Positions 19,093 through 28,634 of a DNA stretch of 64,000 nt are shown here, piece after piece (position 1 is the stretch's first letter; the number at the start of each line of letters is the position of its first letter). This DNA is from Methanolobus psychrophilus R15. Lineage in GTDB: Archaea; Halobacteriota; Methanosarcinia; Methanosarcinales; Methanosarcinaceae. Below the pieces are notes generated by a model. The model worked only from the letters and a program-made list of their open reading frames with translations, had not been told where the DNA came from and searched no databases. Position numbers and translations under genes: made by a program. Location: positions 62,001-126,000 of the forward strand of contig CP003083.1 in NCBI GenBank assembly GCA_000306725.1. Reading direction: 5' to 3'.

Positions 19093-19123
19093 CCGTATCC
19101 TTACAGGATACGGCTGTTTTTTT
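19093..19123 (+). terminator. Intrinsic-type terminator after the subtilase gene
   Basis: CCGTATCC (19093-19100), loop TTACA, GGATACGG (19106-19113) form a perfect 8-bp stem followed after three bases by seven T residues. It lies 25 bp after the subtilase stop codon and matches a bacterial-style rho-independent terminator; the U-tract alone would suffice in archaea. Confidence 0.7.
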
Positions 19124-19208
19124 AACCCGTATTCGTGCTTGAATCATTCTGCTTGTGATCATACAACAGCCGGGCCTTTTTTAAATGCATCCGGCCTATA
19201 TATCCTGA

Positions 19209-19607
19209 ATGTCTATACAGATATATACAAGCCAGCGAACAGAACTCATCGATATAAGCACCTACGTGAAAAAGCATGTCACTGACAGTGGGATACAGGA
19301 AGGTATCTGTATCGTAAGCACAAACCATACCACCACAGCGATAATCGTAAATGAGAATGAAACAGGTCTTGTTGCGGATATTCTGTCCCTGCTTGCAAGG
19401 CTCGTCCCTGAAAAAAGCGGCTATCTGCACGACAGGATTGACAACAATGCCGATGCCCACCTCAAAGCGATGCTGCTGGGCAACAGTGAGAGTATCCCGG
19501 TGAAGGATGGGGAGATGGTGCTTGGGACCTGGCAGAGTATCTTCCTTGCGGAAATGGATGGTCCCCGGAAAAGAATTGTGGATATTACAGTGATAGGACA
19601 AAAATAA
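19209..19607 (+). CDS. YjbQ/UPF0047 family protein
   Basis: A 132-residue single-domain protein of the YjbQ/UPF0047 family. It shows the family pattern GICIVSTNHTTTAIIVNENE and, later, NADAHLKAMLLGNS and GTWQSIFLAEMDGPRKR. The conserved His residues (NHTTT, DAHLK) and Glu (NENE) form a presumed metal site. Some members have thiamin-phosphate synthase activity in vitro or complement thiE mutants; the physiological role is uncertain. AUG 19209 is the first in frame. It converges with the mini-HTH gene. Confidence 0.9.
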   Translation: MSIQIYTSQRTELIDISTYVKKHVTDSGIQEGICIVSTNHTTTAIIVNENETGLVADILSLLARLVPEKSGYLHDRIDNNADAHLKAMLLGNSESIPVKDGEMVLGTWQSIFLAEMDGPRKRIVDITVIGQK

Positions 19608-19646
19608 AATAGAAAGCAGCTCAAAAAGCAGGAGAAATAAGCCTGC

Positions 19647-19829
19647 TCATTCGGAAGGGGCATAGAAGCATCTTTTAGGCGAACATATAGTGCCTGAGTC
19701 TTTCATAAACTTCAATACCTTGCTTACCTCTTTGCTTTCTATCCCAGTCATCTCCGCAATATCTCCGGGTCTTAGTGGCTTTCCTGCATTTTTCAATGCC
19801 TCAAGGACTTTTTCTTCATTTTGGGTCAT
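19647..19829 (-). CDS. 60-residue winged-helix DNA-binding protein
   Basis: The whole protein is one helix-turn-helix unit: NEEKVLEALKNAGKPLRPGD, a recognition-helix region (ESKEVSKVLKFMKDSG) and a short beta wing (TICSPKRCFYAP) with a cysteine at each end of CSPKRC. Similar stand-alone mini winged-helix proteins are common in Methanosarcinales. It probably binds DNA, perhaps as a dimer, but its targets are unknown. Start AUG at 19829; the ribosome binding site is weak. The HIT-protein gene lies 44 bp upstream on the same strand and may be co-transcribed. Confidence 0.75.
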   Translation of the reverse strand: MTQNEEKVLEALKNAGKPLRPGDIAEMTGIESKEVSKVLKFMKDSGTICSPKRCFYAPSE

Positions 19830-19873
19830 TTCATCGCTCTTTCATTTTTCAGGAATAATTCATCATCGTAAGT

Positions 19874-20290
19874 TCATAGAACTGCTTTTTTGATCACTTC
19901 GGCCAGCTCACTGATATTACCTGTATCCGGATGCTGGTTCACAATAGTGTGCATAGAGCCACCCTCATCGTTTACTCTTCTTGGGATTATGTGCACATGG
20001 ACATGAGGAACACTCTGGCCTGCAACCTCACCGTTGTTGAGGCCGATATTTGAACCCGGAACATCCAGAGCCTTTTCTACTGCTTTTGCGATCTTGTTCA
20101 CTGATGCAAAAAGGGAAGATGCATCTTCCTCGCTCATTTGTGTGAACTGCTGGAAATGCTTTTTCGGAAGGACTATAGTGTGGCCTTCTGAAGTGGGGTA
20201 GATATCCAAAAATGCATATACTAAGTCGTCTTCATAAATCTTGTATGAAGGTATCGCACCTGAAACTATCTTACAGAACAAACAATCCAT
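19874..20290 (-). CDS. HIT family nucleotide hydrolase/transferase
   Basis: A 138-residue histidine-triad protein of the Hint/HinT-like branch. The active-site loop HVHVHIIPR near residue 98 contains the triad and its catalytic histidine. The N terminus has CLFCKIV, half of the usual zinc motif, and DDLVYAFLDIYPTSEGHTIV is the family core. Such enzymes hydrolyse AMP-lysine, AMP-N or ApnA-type bonds. GGTGAT lies four bases before the AUG at 20290, which decides this start over the GUG at 20299. Confidence 0.92.
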   Translation of the reverse strand: MDCLFCKIVSGAIPSYKIYEDDLVYAFLDIYPTSEGHTIVLPKKHFQQFTQMSEEDASSLFASVNKIAKAVEKALDVPGSNIGLNNGEVAGQSVPHVHVHIIPRRVNDEGGSMHTIVNQHPDTGNISELAEVIKKAVL

Positions 20291-20419
20291 GAATATCACC
20301 TGTATGTAGGAACTTAGAGATACGGTTATTTATTGATTCTGATTGGAAGTTCAGTAATTAAGTGTCTATTTTTATAGACATGGTCTTATACTATTTCTGC
20401 GTAACTTGTATTGATCAGT

Positions 20420-20929
20420 ATGAACAGGAAACAGGCAATAACAGCCGGGGTGTTAATAGCAGGGATCCTGTTGTTCTCAAACTTTGCCCTGGCAACCAAT
20501 GCAGAAAGTATAGATGAGCGAACATTTGCAGACTTGTCAGGTACGGATGACCTTTACAATGAACTGGAAGAACAGGTCATGCGCTACAATGAACGGGTCG
20601 ATGATGTCCCGGGGATAATTAAAAGGATAGCTGGCGACGATGTGATCCTGATCATCATTACTACAGATGATGGTGAGGAGCTTTACGTACAGGCAATAAC
20701 CAATAACGGAGAAATCCTGTACTTTGAAAGAGTGTCCTCACCGGATGAGGTCGATCCTTCGATCACAGTTACAACAGACGAAGAAACCACACGAGAGATA
20801 ATTGATTCCTCTGAACCGTTCAACGAATTCACAGATGCGCTGAACAGGGACGAGATATCAGTAGAGACCGAGAACACCTTAAAGAGGATTGCACTTGGAA
20901 CCCTCATGACTGCAAATAGGATCATATAA
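20420..20929 (+). CDS. Secreted protein of unknown function
   Basis: A 169-residue exported protein. Residues 1-28 are a signal peptide (MNRKQAITAGVLIAGILLFS, then NFALA). The mature part is acidic and opens with a segment that packs as a beta sheet (DDVILIIITTDDGEELYVQA, NGEILYFERVSSPDEV). It ends with ITVTTDEETTREIIDSSEPF, then a helical stretch ISVETENTLKRIALGTLM. The second half recalls SCP2-like lipid-carrier modules seen in small exported archaeal proteins, but this is only a resemblance. I start at the AUG at 20420. The gene stands alone. Confidence 0.6.
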   Translation: MNRKQAITAGVLIAGILLFSNFALATNAESIDERTFADLSGTDDLYNELEEQVMRYNERVDDVPGIIKRIAGDDVILIIITTDDGEELYVQAITNNGEILYFERVSSPDEVDPSITVTTDEETTREIIDSSEPFNEFTDALNRDEISVETENTLKRIALGTLMTANRII

Positions 20930-21066
20930 AATAATTATCTGGCGGTAACTCATTCAGGATGCTGCCAGAATTATCCTTTTTCAAATTCCCATACTTAATA
21001 TATGATCGAACCTAAAATCATACTTATCAGATAGCATGATCTCTGGAGGGGAGGCCTTCTGCAGGT

Positions 21067-21699
21067 ATGAGCGATAAAGGGCCTTTTTTGGCAGGCGAGG
21101 TCGGACGCCAGTTTATACATATGCTTACAGGCACTGTTTTTCTTATTGCGATCTATTTATCAGGAAGCTATGCAGCCTTATTGTTTGCAGTCCTGTTGAC
21201 TGTAACGGTGGCTGCCTCAATATTGATTAAAAAGTTCAATCTTTCTCAAAGAACATCTGGCGTGTTCCGCAGACTTGGAAGGCCAGGCATACAAACTGTA
21301 AAGCTTCAGGGAACCATATTGTTGCTTTCGGGGGTTCTTGTCACGTTGCTTCTATTCCCAAGGAACATTGTTTACGCTTCAGTAGCAGTAGTCGCATTAG
21401 GAGACTCGGTTGCAACCATCGTGGGTGTTTTGATCGGAAAACATAAGTTGCCATACTCCGAAAGTAAGACTGTGGAAGGAACGCTGAGCGGGCTGGCTGC
21501 TGCTTTTGGAGGAGCTCTCCTGTTCGTAACACCCTTTCAGGCTTTTATAGGTGCTGCCGGGGGCATGCTTATTGAAAGCACGATCAGTCTCCAGACAGTA
21601 AAGAAAGCCAGCCTGAAAGGGATGGTAAAGTTCTTTCTTAACGATAACTTTATGATCCCTGTTCTTTCAGCTTTCCTGATGTTACTTGCCAGCAGATAG
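21067..21699 (+). CDS. Diacylglycerol/polyprenol kinase family membrane protein
   Basis: A 210-residue membrane protein with about six or seven hydrophobic helices. It has the CTP-binding signature of the SEC59/DGK1/VTE5 family: VALGDSVATIVGVLIGKHKL followed by SKTVEGTLSG. It probably phosphorylates a polyprenol or isoprenoid-type lipid alcohol at the membrane using CTP, which would fit archaeal lipid or dolichol metabolism. Substrate is not shown by sequence. The AUG at 21067 is preceded by a GGAGGGGAG stretch about 17 bases away, so the spacing is long. Confidence 0.82.
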   Translation: MSDKGPFLAGEVGRQFIHMLTGTVFLIAIYLSGSYAALLFAVLLTVTVAASILIKKFNLSQRTSGVFRRLGRPGIQTVKLQGTILLLSGVLVTLLLFPRNIVYASVAVVALGDSVATIVGVLIGKHKLPYSESKTVEGTLSGLAAAFGGALLFVTPFQAFIGAAGGMLIESTISLQTVKKASLKGMVKFFLNDNFMIPVLSAFLMLLASR

Positions 21700-21758
21700 A
21701 TCTTAAATGTGTAAGAGACGAAGATGCCGGAAGTTCAGCTGTTTCATTCTCAAAGTAC

Positions 21759-21908
21759 TCATATATTGGTGCTGCCATTAAGTGCTTGGAGAGCACGGTC
21801 TCTCCTGCTATCCTGAGAGGACACTGCATCAAAATCTCCTCGCAGGGCCTTGAGTGAGTATTTCTCCACGTCTATTTCCTTACGGATACGTACACCCAGT
21901 CTCCTTAT
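21759..21908 (-). pseudogene. Coding-like remnant, no conventional start
   Basis: The minus strand has a 49-codon open frame that looks translated (RRLGVRIRKEIDVEKYSLKA, then LRGDF). After that the same frame gives DAVSSQDSRRDRALQALNG, while the next frame gives MQCPLRIAGETVLSKHLMAA followed by PIYEYFENETAEL. Two coding-like frames on one strand suggest a frameshifted, decayed gene. No AUG begins it; the AUA at 21908-21906 has GGAGG seven bases before it. Family not recognised. Confidence 0.3.
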
Positions 21909-21994
21909 ATCCTATCCTCCCTGCAGACACGATTTTCATGTACCTGCTCCGGGTACAGAATCGATAAAAAGAGTATATATGCACTCCTATAAAC

Positions 21995-24343
21995 ATGCAG
22001 AGGAAACGATTATATAATTCCGCCCAAGAGGATTACAGGGGACTTTTGCTGGAGAATGGGGATATGGGGAATATTGTTGATCTTGAAAACGGGGAAACTC
22101 TGCAAGACAAAGTGGAGGAGCAGAAAGGTGCTGTTACCGGGAGAAAGCTGTTCGGTACTTTCGAAGGGGTGTTCGTTCCAACTCTTCTGACCATCCTGGG
22201 CGTGATAATGTACCTCAGGGAAGGATGGGTCGTGGGTAATGCAGGTCTGCTGGGTGCCTGGCTGATAATACTGATAGCTTTTAGCATCACTCTTTCCACG
22301 GGCCTTTCCCTTTCCTCGGTGACCACCAATATAAGGATAGGGTCAGGAGGTGCTTTCTCTGTGATCTCCCAGTCACTCGGCCTTGAGGTCGGAGGAAGTA
22401 TAGGAATACCACTTTATCTTTCCCAGACACTTGCTGTGGCAATGTACATATTCGGCTTCCGTGCCGGATGGAGATGGATCTTTCCGGAGCATCCGGCCAT
22501 CCTCGTAGATCTTGCAATATTCTCCGTGCTTTTCATTGTGGCCTATATCAGCGCATCCCTGAGCTTCAAGATCCAGTACATAGTTCTTGTGGTCGTAGCT
22601 TCGTCATTCGTATCCATAATATGGGCCGCGTACCTGGGTTCCATGCAGGAGCCTATCACGTGGTGGGGCTCATTTGAGGGCTCCCCTGAGACAGGCTTTT
22701 CAGGGATTGGTTTCTGGGGAGTCTTTGCTGTCTTTTTCCCGGCGGCCACCGGTATAATGGCAGGGGCGAACATTTTCCCGGCGGCCACCGGTATAATGGC
22801 AGGTGCGAACATGTCAGGGGAATTAAAGAATCCCCGCCGTAGCATTCCCCTTGGAACCATTTCTGCTATTTGCGTCAGCCTTGTGGTCTACCTGTTGCTT
22901 GCCCTGTGGCTGGCAGCTTCAGCAAGTAATGACGAACTTCTGGGCAACTATACTATCATGGTGGAAAAAGCTGCCTGGGGGCAACTGGTTGTTGCAGGCC
23001 TGCTGGGAGCCACATTCTCATCGGCCCTGTCATCTTTTGTAGGTGCACCACGGATCCTCCAGTCCCTCGCGAACAGTAAGATATTGCCGGCAAGCGGATG
23101 GTTCGCAAAAAGATCAGGGTCAGGGGAGCCACGCAATGCAATAATATTCACCGGCCTGATAATCTTCCTGGCATTGATGCTGCGCAGTCTGAATGCAATT
23201 GCTCCTCTCATCACCCTGTTCTTTCTGATGACCTATGCAATGATCAATATAGTCGTGTTCATCGAACAGAACCTGCAGCTTGTAAGTTTCAGGCCCCTCT
23301 TCAGAATCCCCAAGGCGGTTTCCTTTATTGGTGCCATTGGGAGCGTATTTGTGATGTTCATCGTCAGTCCCGTGTTCAGTTTACTGGCAGTCGTAGTTGT
23401 TATATCGATACATGCATACCTGTTGAAAAAGCATCTCAAGGCACCTTTTGGAGACGTGCGCAGCGGTCTTTTTGTTGCCATCGCAGAATGGGCTGCAAAA
23501 CAAACTTATAAGATTGCTCCCTCCAGCGAAAGGACCTGGAAAGCTAACCTGCTGGTACCTGTGGAGGATCCGAATGTGCTTACAGGAGCATTCAAATTCC
23601 TCAGGGATATTGCCTACCCTAAGGGTTCGATCAAATTACTCGGCCTGTCGGGGAAAGTGGATGAGACTAAATTCTTCTCACGTCTGACAGACCTGACAGA
23701 ATCTTTCAGGGATAATGGGGTTTTCTCTTCCTGGACCATTGTCGATACTGCGGCATTCGAGAAAAATCTCATTGTGGGTATGGAAGCATTGGGCGGCTCT
23801 TTTTTCAGGCCCAGAGTACTGTTCATTAACCTGAGCAGCTTTGACGGTCAGTACGAAAAGGTAAGGAATGTCATCCGTAAGGCCGCAGAGCGCAGGATTG
23901 GTATCTTACTGCTCGCTATCCATAATGATGCTGCTTTTGGGAGAGAGGAATCCATAAACCTGTGGATAAACGATCGAAGTCCTGACTGGGACATAAGCAT
24001 GGATCTGGGAAATATGGATCTTTCCATCCTTATATCCTACAAGCTTAAAAGGAACTGGAAAGCATCTCTGAAAATGATAAGCTGCGTGCGGGATCAGCGT
24101 AATGCCCCAAAGGCTAAGGAATATCTGGAGAACCTTGCTGAGATAGCAAGAATCCCAAATGTTATTACTGAAGTGATGAGTGGCGATATGGAATCAAATC
24201 TTTCCAGGGTTTCGCAAGCCTCAATAAATATATTCAGTATGGAGCATGAAGCCGATTTTGAGTTCATTCGCCGGGCTGTGGAACAGACAGGTTCTTCATG
24301 TTTATTTGCACTTGACTCGGGAGAAGAGAATGCGTTTGCATGA
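21995..24343 (+). CDS. Cation-chloride cotransporter (SLC12-like, APC superfamily)
   Basis: A 782-residue transporter of the NKCC/KCC type. About twelve hydrophobic segments span residues 50-490, with the helix-1 motif KLFGTFEGVFVPTLLTILGV and ILGVIMYLREGWVVGNAG. A soluble C-terminal domain (about 510-780) has strand-helix repeats typical of the SLC12 tail. It would move Cl- with Na+ and/or K+, or a similar ion set. In the sixth helix, the conserved FPAATGIMAGAN motif occurs twice in tandem (residues 248-260 and 261-273) before SGELKNP, an in-frame 39-bp duplication. This adds 13 residues to a core helix and may disturb or inactivate transport. The AUG at 21995 has no clear ribosome binding site; that at 22064 (GGAGAATGGGG upstream) is an alternative. 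Confidence 0.88.
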   Translation: MQRKRLYNSAQEDYRGLLLENGDMGNIVDLENGETLQDKVEEQKGAVTGRKLFGTFEGVFVPTLLTILGVIMYLREGWVVGNAGLLGAWLIILIAFSITLSTGLSLSSVTTNIRIGSGGAFSVISQSLGLEVGGSIGIPLYLSQTLAVAMYIFGFRAGWRWIFPEHPAILVDLAIFSVLFIVAYISASLSFKIQYIVLVVVASSFVSIIWAAYLGSMQEPITWWGSFEGSPETGFSGIGFWGVFAVFFPAATGIMAGANIFPAATGIMAGANMSGELKNPRRSIPLGTISAICVSLVVYLLLALWLAASASNDELLGNYTIMVEKAAWGQLVVAGLLGATFSSALSSFVGAPRILQSLANSKILPASGWFAKRSGSGEPRNAIIFTGLIIFLALMLRSLNAIAPLITLFFLMTYAMINIVVFIEQNLQLVSFRPLFRIPKAVSFIGAIGSVFVMFIVSPVFSLLAVVVVISIHAYLLKKHLKAPFGDVRSGLFVAIAEWAAKQTYKIAPSSERTWKANLLVPVEDPNVLTGAFKFLRDIAYPKGSIKLLGLSGKVDETKFFSRLTDLTESFRDNGVFSSWTIVDTAAFEKNLIVGMEALGGSFFRPRVLFINLSSFDGQYEKVRNVIRKAAERRIGILLLAIHNDAAFGREESINLWINDRSPDWDISMDLGNMDLSILISYKLKRNWKASLKMISCVRDQRNAPKAKEYLENLAEIARIPNVITEVMSGDMESNLSRVSQASINIFSMEHEADFEFIRRAVEQTGSSCLFALDSGEENAFA
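22736..22813. repeat. 39-bp perfect-period tandem duplication
   Basis: Two abutting 39-bp copies (22736-22774 and 22775-22813) differ at only two positions (a GGG/GGT third base and the last base). Each encodes the SLC12 signature FPAATGIMAGAN. The near identity suggests a recent event or an assembly artefact. Confidence 0.9.
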
Positions 24344-24441
24344 ACAATGCAGTTAACGGCAAGGGTTCCGGTGAATTAGGATTATGATGTAAAGCAGATG
24401 TCTGACGGCGGCCCTGATTGCCGCCAGATATATCTGCCAGT

Positions 24442-24996
24442 TTATTCAAAAAAGCGGGCTCCGGATTCTTTTGCGGCTTCCATGAGGTTTTCGTCCTCTT
24501 TTACTCCGCCTGGCGCATGATGACCTGCATCTATGAACGTACCTTTGACATCCATACCTAGCATGCCCAGTGTTCTTGAGAATTCATCATAGACCCCGTT
24601 GAAAACGCCAGCTTCGGGAGCACCATGAGCTCCGACTATTACTGCTTTCTTCCCGGGAATGATACGTGATGAAAAGTCAGGGTTCAAAAGCGCGAAACAC
24701 CGATCAATGAAAAGTCTCATCTGTCCTGTAAACTGGAAGAAGTATATCGGGGAGCCAAATACAAATCCGTCTGCATTCTTCAGGGCATCATATGCCTTTG
24801 TCATGTCATCTTTTATCTTGCAGCCATCGACGGTCCTGCAATAATTGCACCCCTGACATCCCCTGAGATTCATATCATTAATGTACACTTTTTCTACTTC
24901 GGCACCTGCCTCCATAGCTCCGTCAAGCACCTGCTGTACCAACACATCTGTATTCCCGTTCTTTCTGGGACTTCCAACAAAACCAACTACTTTCAT
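24442..24996 (-). CDS. Iron-sulfur flavoprotein (Isf-like, flavodoxin fold)
   Basis: A flavodoxin-like NADPH-dependent FMN reductase family protein of 184 residues. The FMN phosphate loop is GSPRKNGNTDVL near the N terminus, and GSPIYFFQFTGQMRLFIDR is the second flavin site. Between them, CQGCNYCRTVDGC (CX2CX2CX5C) is the compact cysteine motif that holds the [4Fe-4S] cluster of Methanosarcina Isf. It likely passes electrons from ferredoxin, perhaps to oxygen or peroxide, as Isf does. I choose the AUG at 24996, with GAGGA ten bases upstream; the AUG at 25005 is too close to it. Inverted repeats upstream suggest regulation. Confidence 0.88.
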   Translation of the reverse strand: MKVVGFVGSPRKNGNTDVLVQQVLDGAMEAGAEVEKVYINDMNLRGCQGCNYCRTVDGCKIKDDMTKAYDALKNADGFVFGSPIYFFQFTGQMRLFIDRCFALLNPDFSSRIIPGKKAVIVGAHGAPEAGVFNGVYDEFSRTLGMLGMDVKGTFIDAGHHAPGGVKEDENLMEAAKESGARFFE

Positions 24997-25005
24997 TGCG
25001 ATCAT

Positions 25006-25319
25006 TTCCTCTTAGTGTTATTCTTGTTTTGCCTGTACTGCTCGTGAACAACATTGAATGCATCAAACAGTATCAAACAGTAATGGCAGTTAGATAGGTA
25101 GTAACTATACTTATAATTGTAGTTTGAAACATTGATGCATTAGTACCGGTTATACCGGTGTTTTAATATACACCGTAAATTATTAAAAGGATGAAATATT
25201 ATATGCTACTGGTATAGTTGGCTTTCTGAGATGTGTGTATTCATTGTACATCCCCTTCCCACTTTGCCCGTCAGTTTGGCCACATCTCAGAATACAGCCT
25301 CACAGTAAATGCTGCGCTA
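25006..25319. promoter_or_regulatory. Palindrome-rich upstream region of the Isf gene
   Basis: Several inverted repeats lie upstream of the iron-sulfur flavoprotein gene: AATGCATCAA (25057-25066) with TTGATGCATT (25132-25141); two ACCGGT palindromes (25145-25150, 25154-25159); and CGGTG with CACCG about ten bases further. A TATA-like run lies in between. The set looks like operators and possibly a cruciform. Confidence 0.4.
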
Positions 25320-25436
25320 TTATTCTTTCCCGTCCTTCTTCTGCAATTCACGTTCGGGTTCCCTTTTACCAAAATCAAGGATCAGGTGATTACATCGCCC
25401 GCTTTTGGCTCCGCATACTTTACAATATCTTGCCAT
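25320..25436 (-). CDS. 38-residue zinc-knuckle mini-protein
   Basis: An AUG at 25436, preceded by AGGGATTCAT, opens a 38-codon frame. The protein starts MARYCKVCGAKSGRCNHLIL with CX2C and CXH spacing that can bind zinc. It ends in a strongly charged tail (GKREPERELQKKDGKE). Such composition is unusual for a chance ORF and fits small zinc-binding proteins common in archaea. It lies alone between the Isf gene and the hybrid kinase. I cannot name a family. Confidence 0.45.
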   Translation of the reverse strand: MARYCKVCGAKSGRCNHLILDFGKREPERELQKKDGKE

Positions 25437-25586
25437 ATGAATCCCTATATATGAATGGAGTACAAATATGTTTGTTGTAACGATAGCACTGCGACCTTTG
25501 AATGTCCAGCTGTGTTTGAGCATCAGGCATTAATAAAATTAACCGAACGATGCCGATTGTATTCAGACATGATAGTATATCTGTTC

Positions 25587-28500
25587 TTAAGCTTTACTTT
25601 CCATATCCTGTTCTATCAGTGCAATCTCCTCCCTCATTTCCTGCAGTAATATCCAAACACTTCCTTCATCGAGTTCCACTGCTTCTTCCAATCTTGCTGC
25701 CATTTCGGCCAGGATAGTGCAGCCCATATTAAGAGCACTGCCCTTCATCTTATGGGCGCGCTTCTTTACATCCTGCATGTCTTTCTGCGAATGTGCCGTC
25801 GTTATATCTTCAAGGCTTTGGGCAAAAGTGGTCATTGCTATTAAAGTCAGCGTATTGAACAATTCCAGATTACCATCAATGTTAGCCAGCAACTGTTCCC
25901 TGTTAAAACGTTCAGCACTGCTGCTCCCGATGTCAGCGGACCTGGAAGTGCATTCAAATTCAGGCAACCATCTTTGTAGAACACCCCGGATGGTTTCAGC
26001 TATAACAGGCTTGGTGATATAGTCATCCATGCCTGAATCAAGGCAACGCTCCCTTTCACCTTTCACCGTGCCTGCAGTCAGGGCAATGATAGGTATGTGA
26101 CTGCCATTTCTGCAAGTTTCAACTTCGATTTCCCGGATTGCACTGGCCGCCTCATACCCGCTTCTTCCGGGCATCTGGATATCCATAAATACGAGATCTG
26201 GCTTAGTATCCTTAAATGCCCGGACCGCTTCGTTGCCGTCCACGGCTTTAATTATCTCTGCATCCGGCAAACATATCGACAGAATAGCAGATGCAAGTGT
26301 CATATTTACCTCGTTATCCTCAGCGACCATAATTGTGTACCTGCGATGAAGTACATACGGCTCGCCCTGTTTGGCAGAATCCCCCGCGTAGGCAAGGTCA
26401 CCTTTCGGAGAATTTGCATGTGCAATTGTTTCGAAAAGTTGCGACACTTTGACAGGCTTGACAAAGATGGAACGGATACCCAGCTCTTTGTAACCTTCAC
26501 AGATAGATGAACTGTCCGAGGAGTTATGCAGAATAATGAAGGCTTGCCCGCTGGTAGTGAAACCGGGCATCTCATGCATGATGCGTACAAATTCGAGACC
26601 ATCCATAGAAGGCATATTGTGATCAACGACAACAAGATCATAATCGGTATGTTTGCCGACCATACCCAACGCTTCTGCGCCATCAACTGCAACGTCAGCC
26701 ATGATGCCTCTGGAAACCAGCATATTCTGCAAGATAGAGCGGCTGGAAGCATTATCATCCACGACCAGAACCTTATGGATATGTGAAAGGTCGTAGTTTA
26801 CAATTGTATCATCCTTTTCTGTCGGGAACATAGCAGTGAAATGGAAAATGCTCCCTTCCCCACATTCACTTCCAAGATCAATCCGGGAACCCATTTTCTC
26901 AAGCAGCATATTGGAGATGGTCAGCCCAAGCCCGGTCCCACCATATTTTCGGGTAATGGAACCGTCCGCCTGTGAGAATGAACTGAATATCCGGGACTGT
27001 TTCTCCTTTGCAATACCTATCCCCGTATCCCTCACCGAAAATGTGAACTCCATATTGTTAGTGTCCGGGACCGGAGAGGCTTCAACCTTCAGCTCGACCT
27101 CTCCTTCTTCAGTAAATTTCACAGCATTCCCCAAAAGGTTCACAAGCACCTGTTTCAGTCGTAACCTATCGGCAACAATATAGCGAGGCAAATCTGCAGG
27201 TATGTTCAGCAGCAGTTCGAGCCCTTTCTCATGCGCCCTGTATTTCACGATATCCGCTATCTGCTCACATAGTTCGATCAGATCGGTCTTCTCAGGATCG
27301 AGCTCCAGTTTGCCGGCCTCTATCTTGGACAGGTCCAGCACATCGTTTATCAGGTCAAGCAGTGAGATCGCTGATGAGTAGACGGCCTGCATATATTGCA
27401 TTTGCGATTCTGTAAGGTCTGTCTGCATAAGCAGGTCCGAGAATCCGATCACCCCGTTAAGAGGCGTGCGCATCTCATGGCTCATCATAGTAAGGAACTG
27501 GCTCTTGGCACTGTTGGCCATCTCCGCATGAGCAGCCATAGAATTGGCATGCTCCGTAGTCTCTTTGAGGAGGCGGTTCTTTTCAAGCAGCTCATCCTCC
27601 GTATTCTTCCTCTCAGTGATATTGTTAAGAATGACCATTTGGCCTCTTGTATTCCCATGCTTATCGTGGAGTGGCAAAAATGTCACATGGAGCCAAAAGA
27701 CACAGCCTTCAATTTTACTTTGGATCTCAATGATGCTTTTTTCGGTTGCATAAGCTCCTTTACTCAGAAGTTCACACCACGGATCCGCTAGTTCCGAGAC
27801 ATGTTTCCCTATGTCATTGGCATTCATTTGCATATATTCCGTGGCCGAGTGATTAATGTCCACTATTCTTCGTTCTTTATCCAGAACGATGACACTGTCA
27901 GGGATGTTCTCAAAGAGCAAGCTGCGGGCCAGAGGAGCCAGATTGAACAACTTGTAGCGTGTCAATCCTACAAAAACGACAAGACTGCTCAATGTCATGG
28001 CGAAAGGGCCAGGATCGACACCCCAAGGACTCATTCCTGCCAGGAAAAGCAGCAAAGTCATAAATGGGATCATGGACCCCACCATTACGATGATGACCTG
28101 TTTGCGGAAGGCTGGTGCAGTTCCCAGTAGCATGCTGAAAAGCAGACTGAGTCCAAGAATAATGCAAAGGATGCTATAGGACTGCTGTACCCAGTACCAG
28201 ATTCCAGGCTCATAGGTAAGTACCGGAAAAAGACCTTTGTTCGTCACATAAAAACCTTTATGGAATATATCATGAAACTCAGTTGTGAAAACCAGAAGAA
28301 TTGTTGTCAAGGGAATAATAAGGAAAACAGCTGTCAAATATGCTGACATCCAATGCTTCTTACCTGTGTAATTCATGGCAAAGAACAGAAAAAAGAAAGG
28401 TATCATAGAAATACCAATATATTCGATCTTGTAAAATATCAAAACCGTGTGCACTGTAGTTGAGGATATCTCTAACGCATAAAAGAGTGAGTAAATAGCA

Positions 28501-28628
28501 GTAAAGAACAAAAGCAAACTAAAGCAGGTTGCACCTGGCGTCTTTTTAAGTTTTCTGACGTGAAAGGCCATTATACAAAGAATAAACACTGAGGCAATCA
28601 AAGGAATTGTGTAAATATTGAAATACAT
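25587..28628 (-). CDS. 7TM hybrid sensor histidine kinase with two receivers and HPt
   Basis: A complete phosphorelay in one 1013-residue chain. Residues 1-215 form about seven membrane helices of the HisKA_7TM sensor type ([24 protein letters not shown] at the exit). A PAS domain follows (about 225-345). HisKA carries the phosphorylated His in [14 protein letters not shown] near residue 385. HATPase ends with [14 protein letters not shown] (about 563). Receiver 1 (about 615-735) has VLVVDDNAS and Asp in DHNMPSMDG. Receiver 2 (about 763-885) has MVAEDNEVN and [10 protein letters not shown]. The HPt domain has [12 protein letters not shown] (about 957). No DNA-binding output domain is present, so another regulator must take the signal. 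I start at the AUG at 28628 (AGGTGG upstream); a GUG lies at 28634. Hybrid layout suggests bacterial descent. Confidence 0.93.
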   Translation of the reverse strand: MYFNIYTIPLIASVFILCIMAFHVRKLKKTPGATCFSLLLFFTAIYSLFYALEISSTTVHTVLIFYKIEYIGISMIPFFFLFFAMNYTGKKHWMSAYLTAVFLIIPLTTILLVFTTEFHDIFHKGFYVTNKGLFPVLTYEPGIWYWVQQSYSILCIILGLSLLFSMLLGTAPAFRKQVIIVMVGSMIPFMTLLLFLAGMSPWGVDPGPFAMTLSSLVVFVGLTRYKLFNLAPLARSLLFENIPDSVIVLDKERRIVDINHSATEYMQMNANDIGKHVSELADPWCELLSKGAYATEKSIIEIQSKIEGCVFWLHVTFLPLHDKHGNTRGQMVILNNITERKNTEDELLEKNRLLKETTEHANSMAAHAEMANSAKSQFLTMMSHEMRTPLNGVIGFSDLLMQTDLTESQMQYMQAVYSSAISLLDLINDVLDLSKIEAGKLELDPEKTDLIELCEQIADIVKYRAHEKGLELLLNIPADLPRYIVADRLRLKQVLVNLLGNAVKFTEEGEVELKVEASPVPDTNNMEFTFSVRDTGIGIAKEKQSRIFSSFSQADGSITRKYGGTGLGLTISNMLLEKMGSRIDLGSECGEGSIFHFTAMFPTEKDDTIVNYDLSHIHKVLVVDDNASSRSILQNMLVSRGIMADVAVDGAEALGMVGKHTDYDLVVVDHNMPSMDGLEFVRIMHEMPGFTTSGQAFIILHNSSDSSSICEGYKELGIRSIFVKPVKVSQLFETIAHANSPKGDLAYAGDSAKQGEPYVLHRRYTIMVAEDNEVNMTLASAILSICLPDAEIIKAVDGNEAVRAFKDTKPDLVFMDIQMPGRSGYEAASAIREIEVETCRNGSHIPIIALTAGTVKGERERCLDSGMDDYITKPVIAETIRGVLQRWLPEFECTSRSADIGSSSAERFNREQLLANIDGNLELFNTLTLIAMTTFAQSLEDITTAHSQKDMQDVKKRAHKMKGSALNMGCTILAEMAARLEEAVELDEGSVWILLQEMREEIALIEQDMESKA

Positions 28629-28634
28629 GTCCAC

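Noticed and set aside
25233-25480. Plus-strand ORFs of 73-81 codons
   Set aside because: Hydrophobic low-complexity frames, antisense to the better-supported zinc-knuckle mini-protein.
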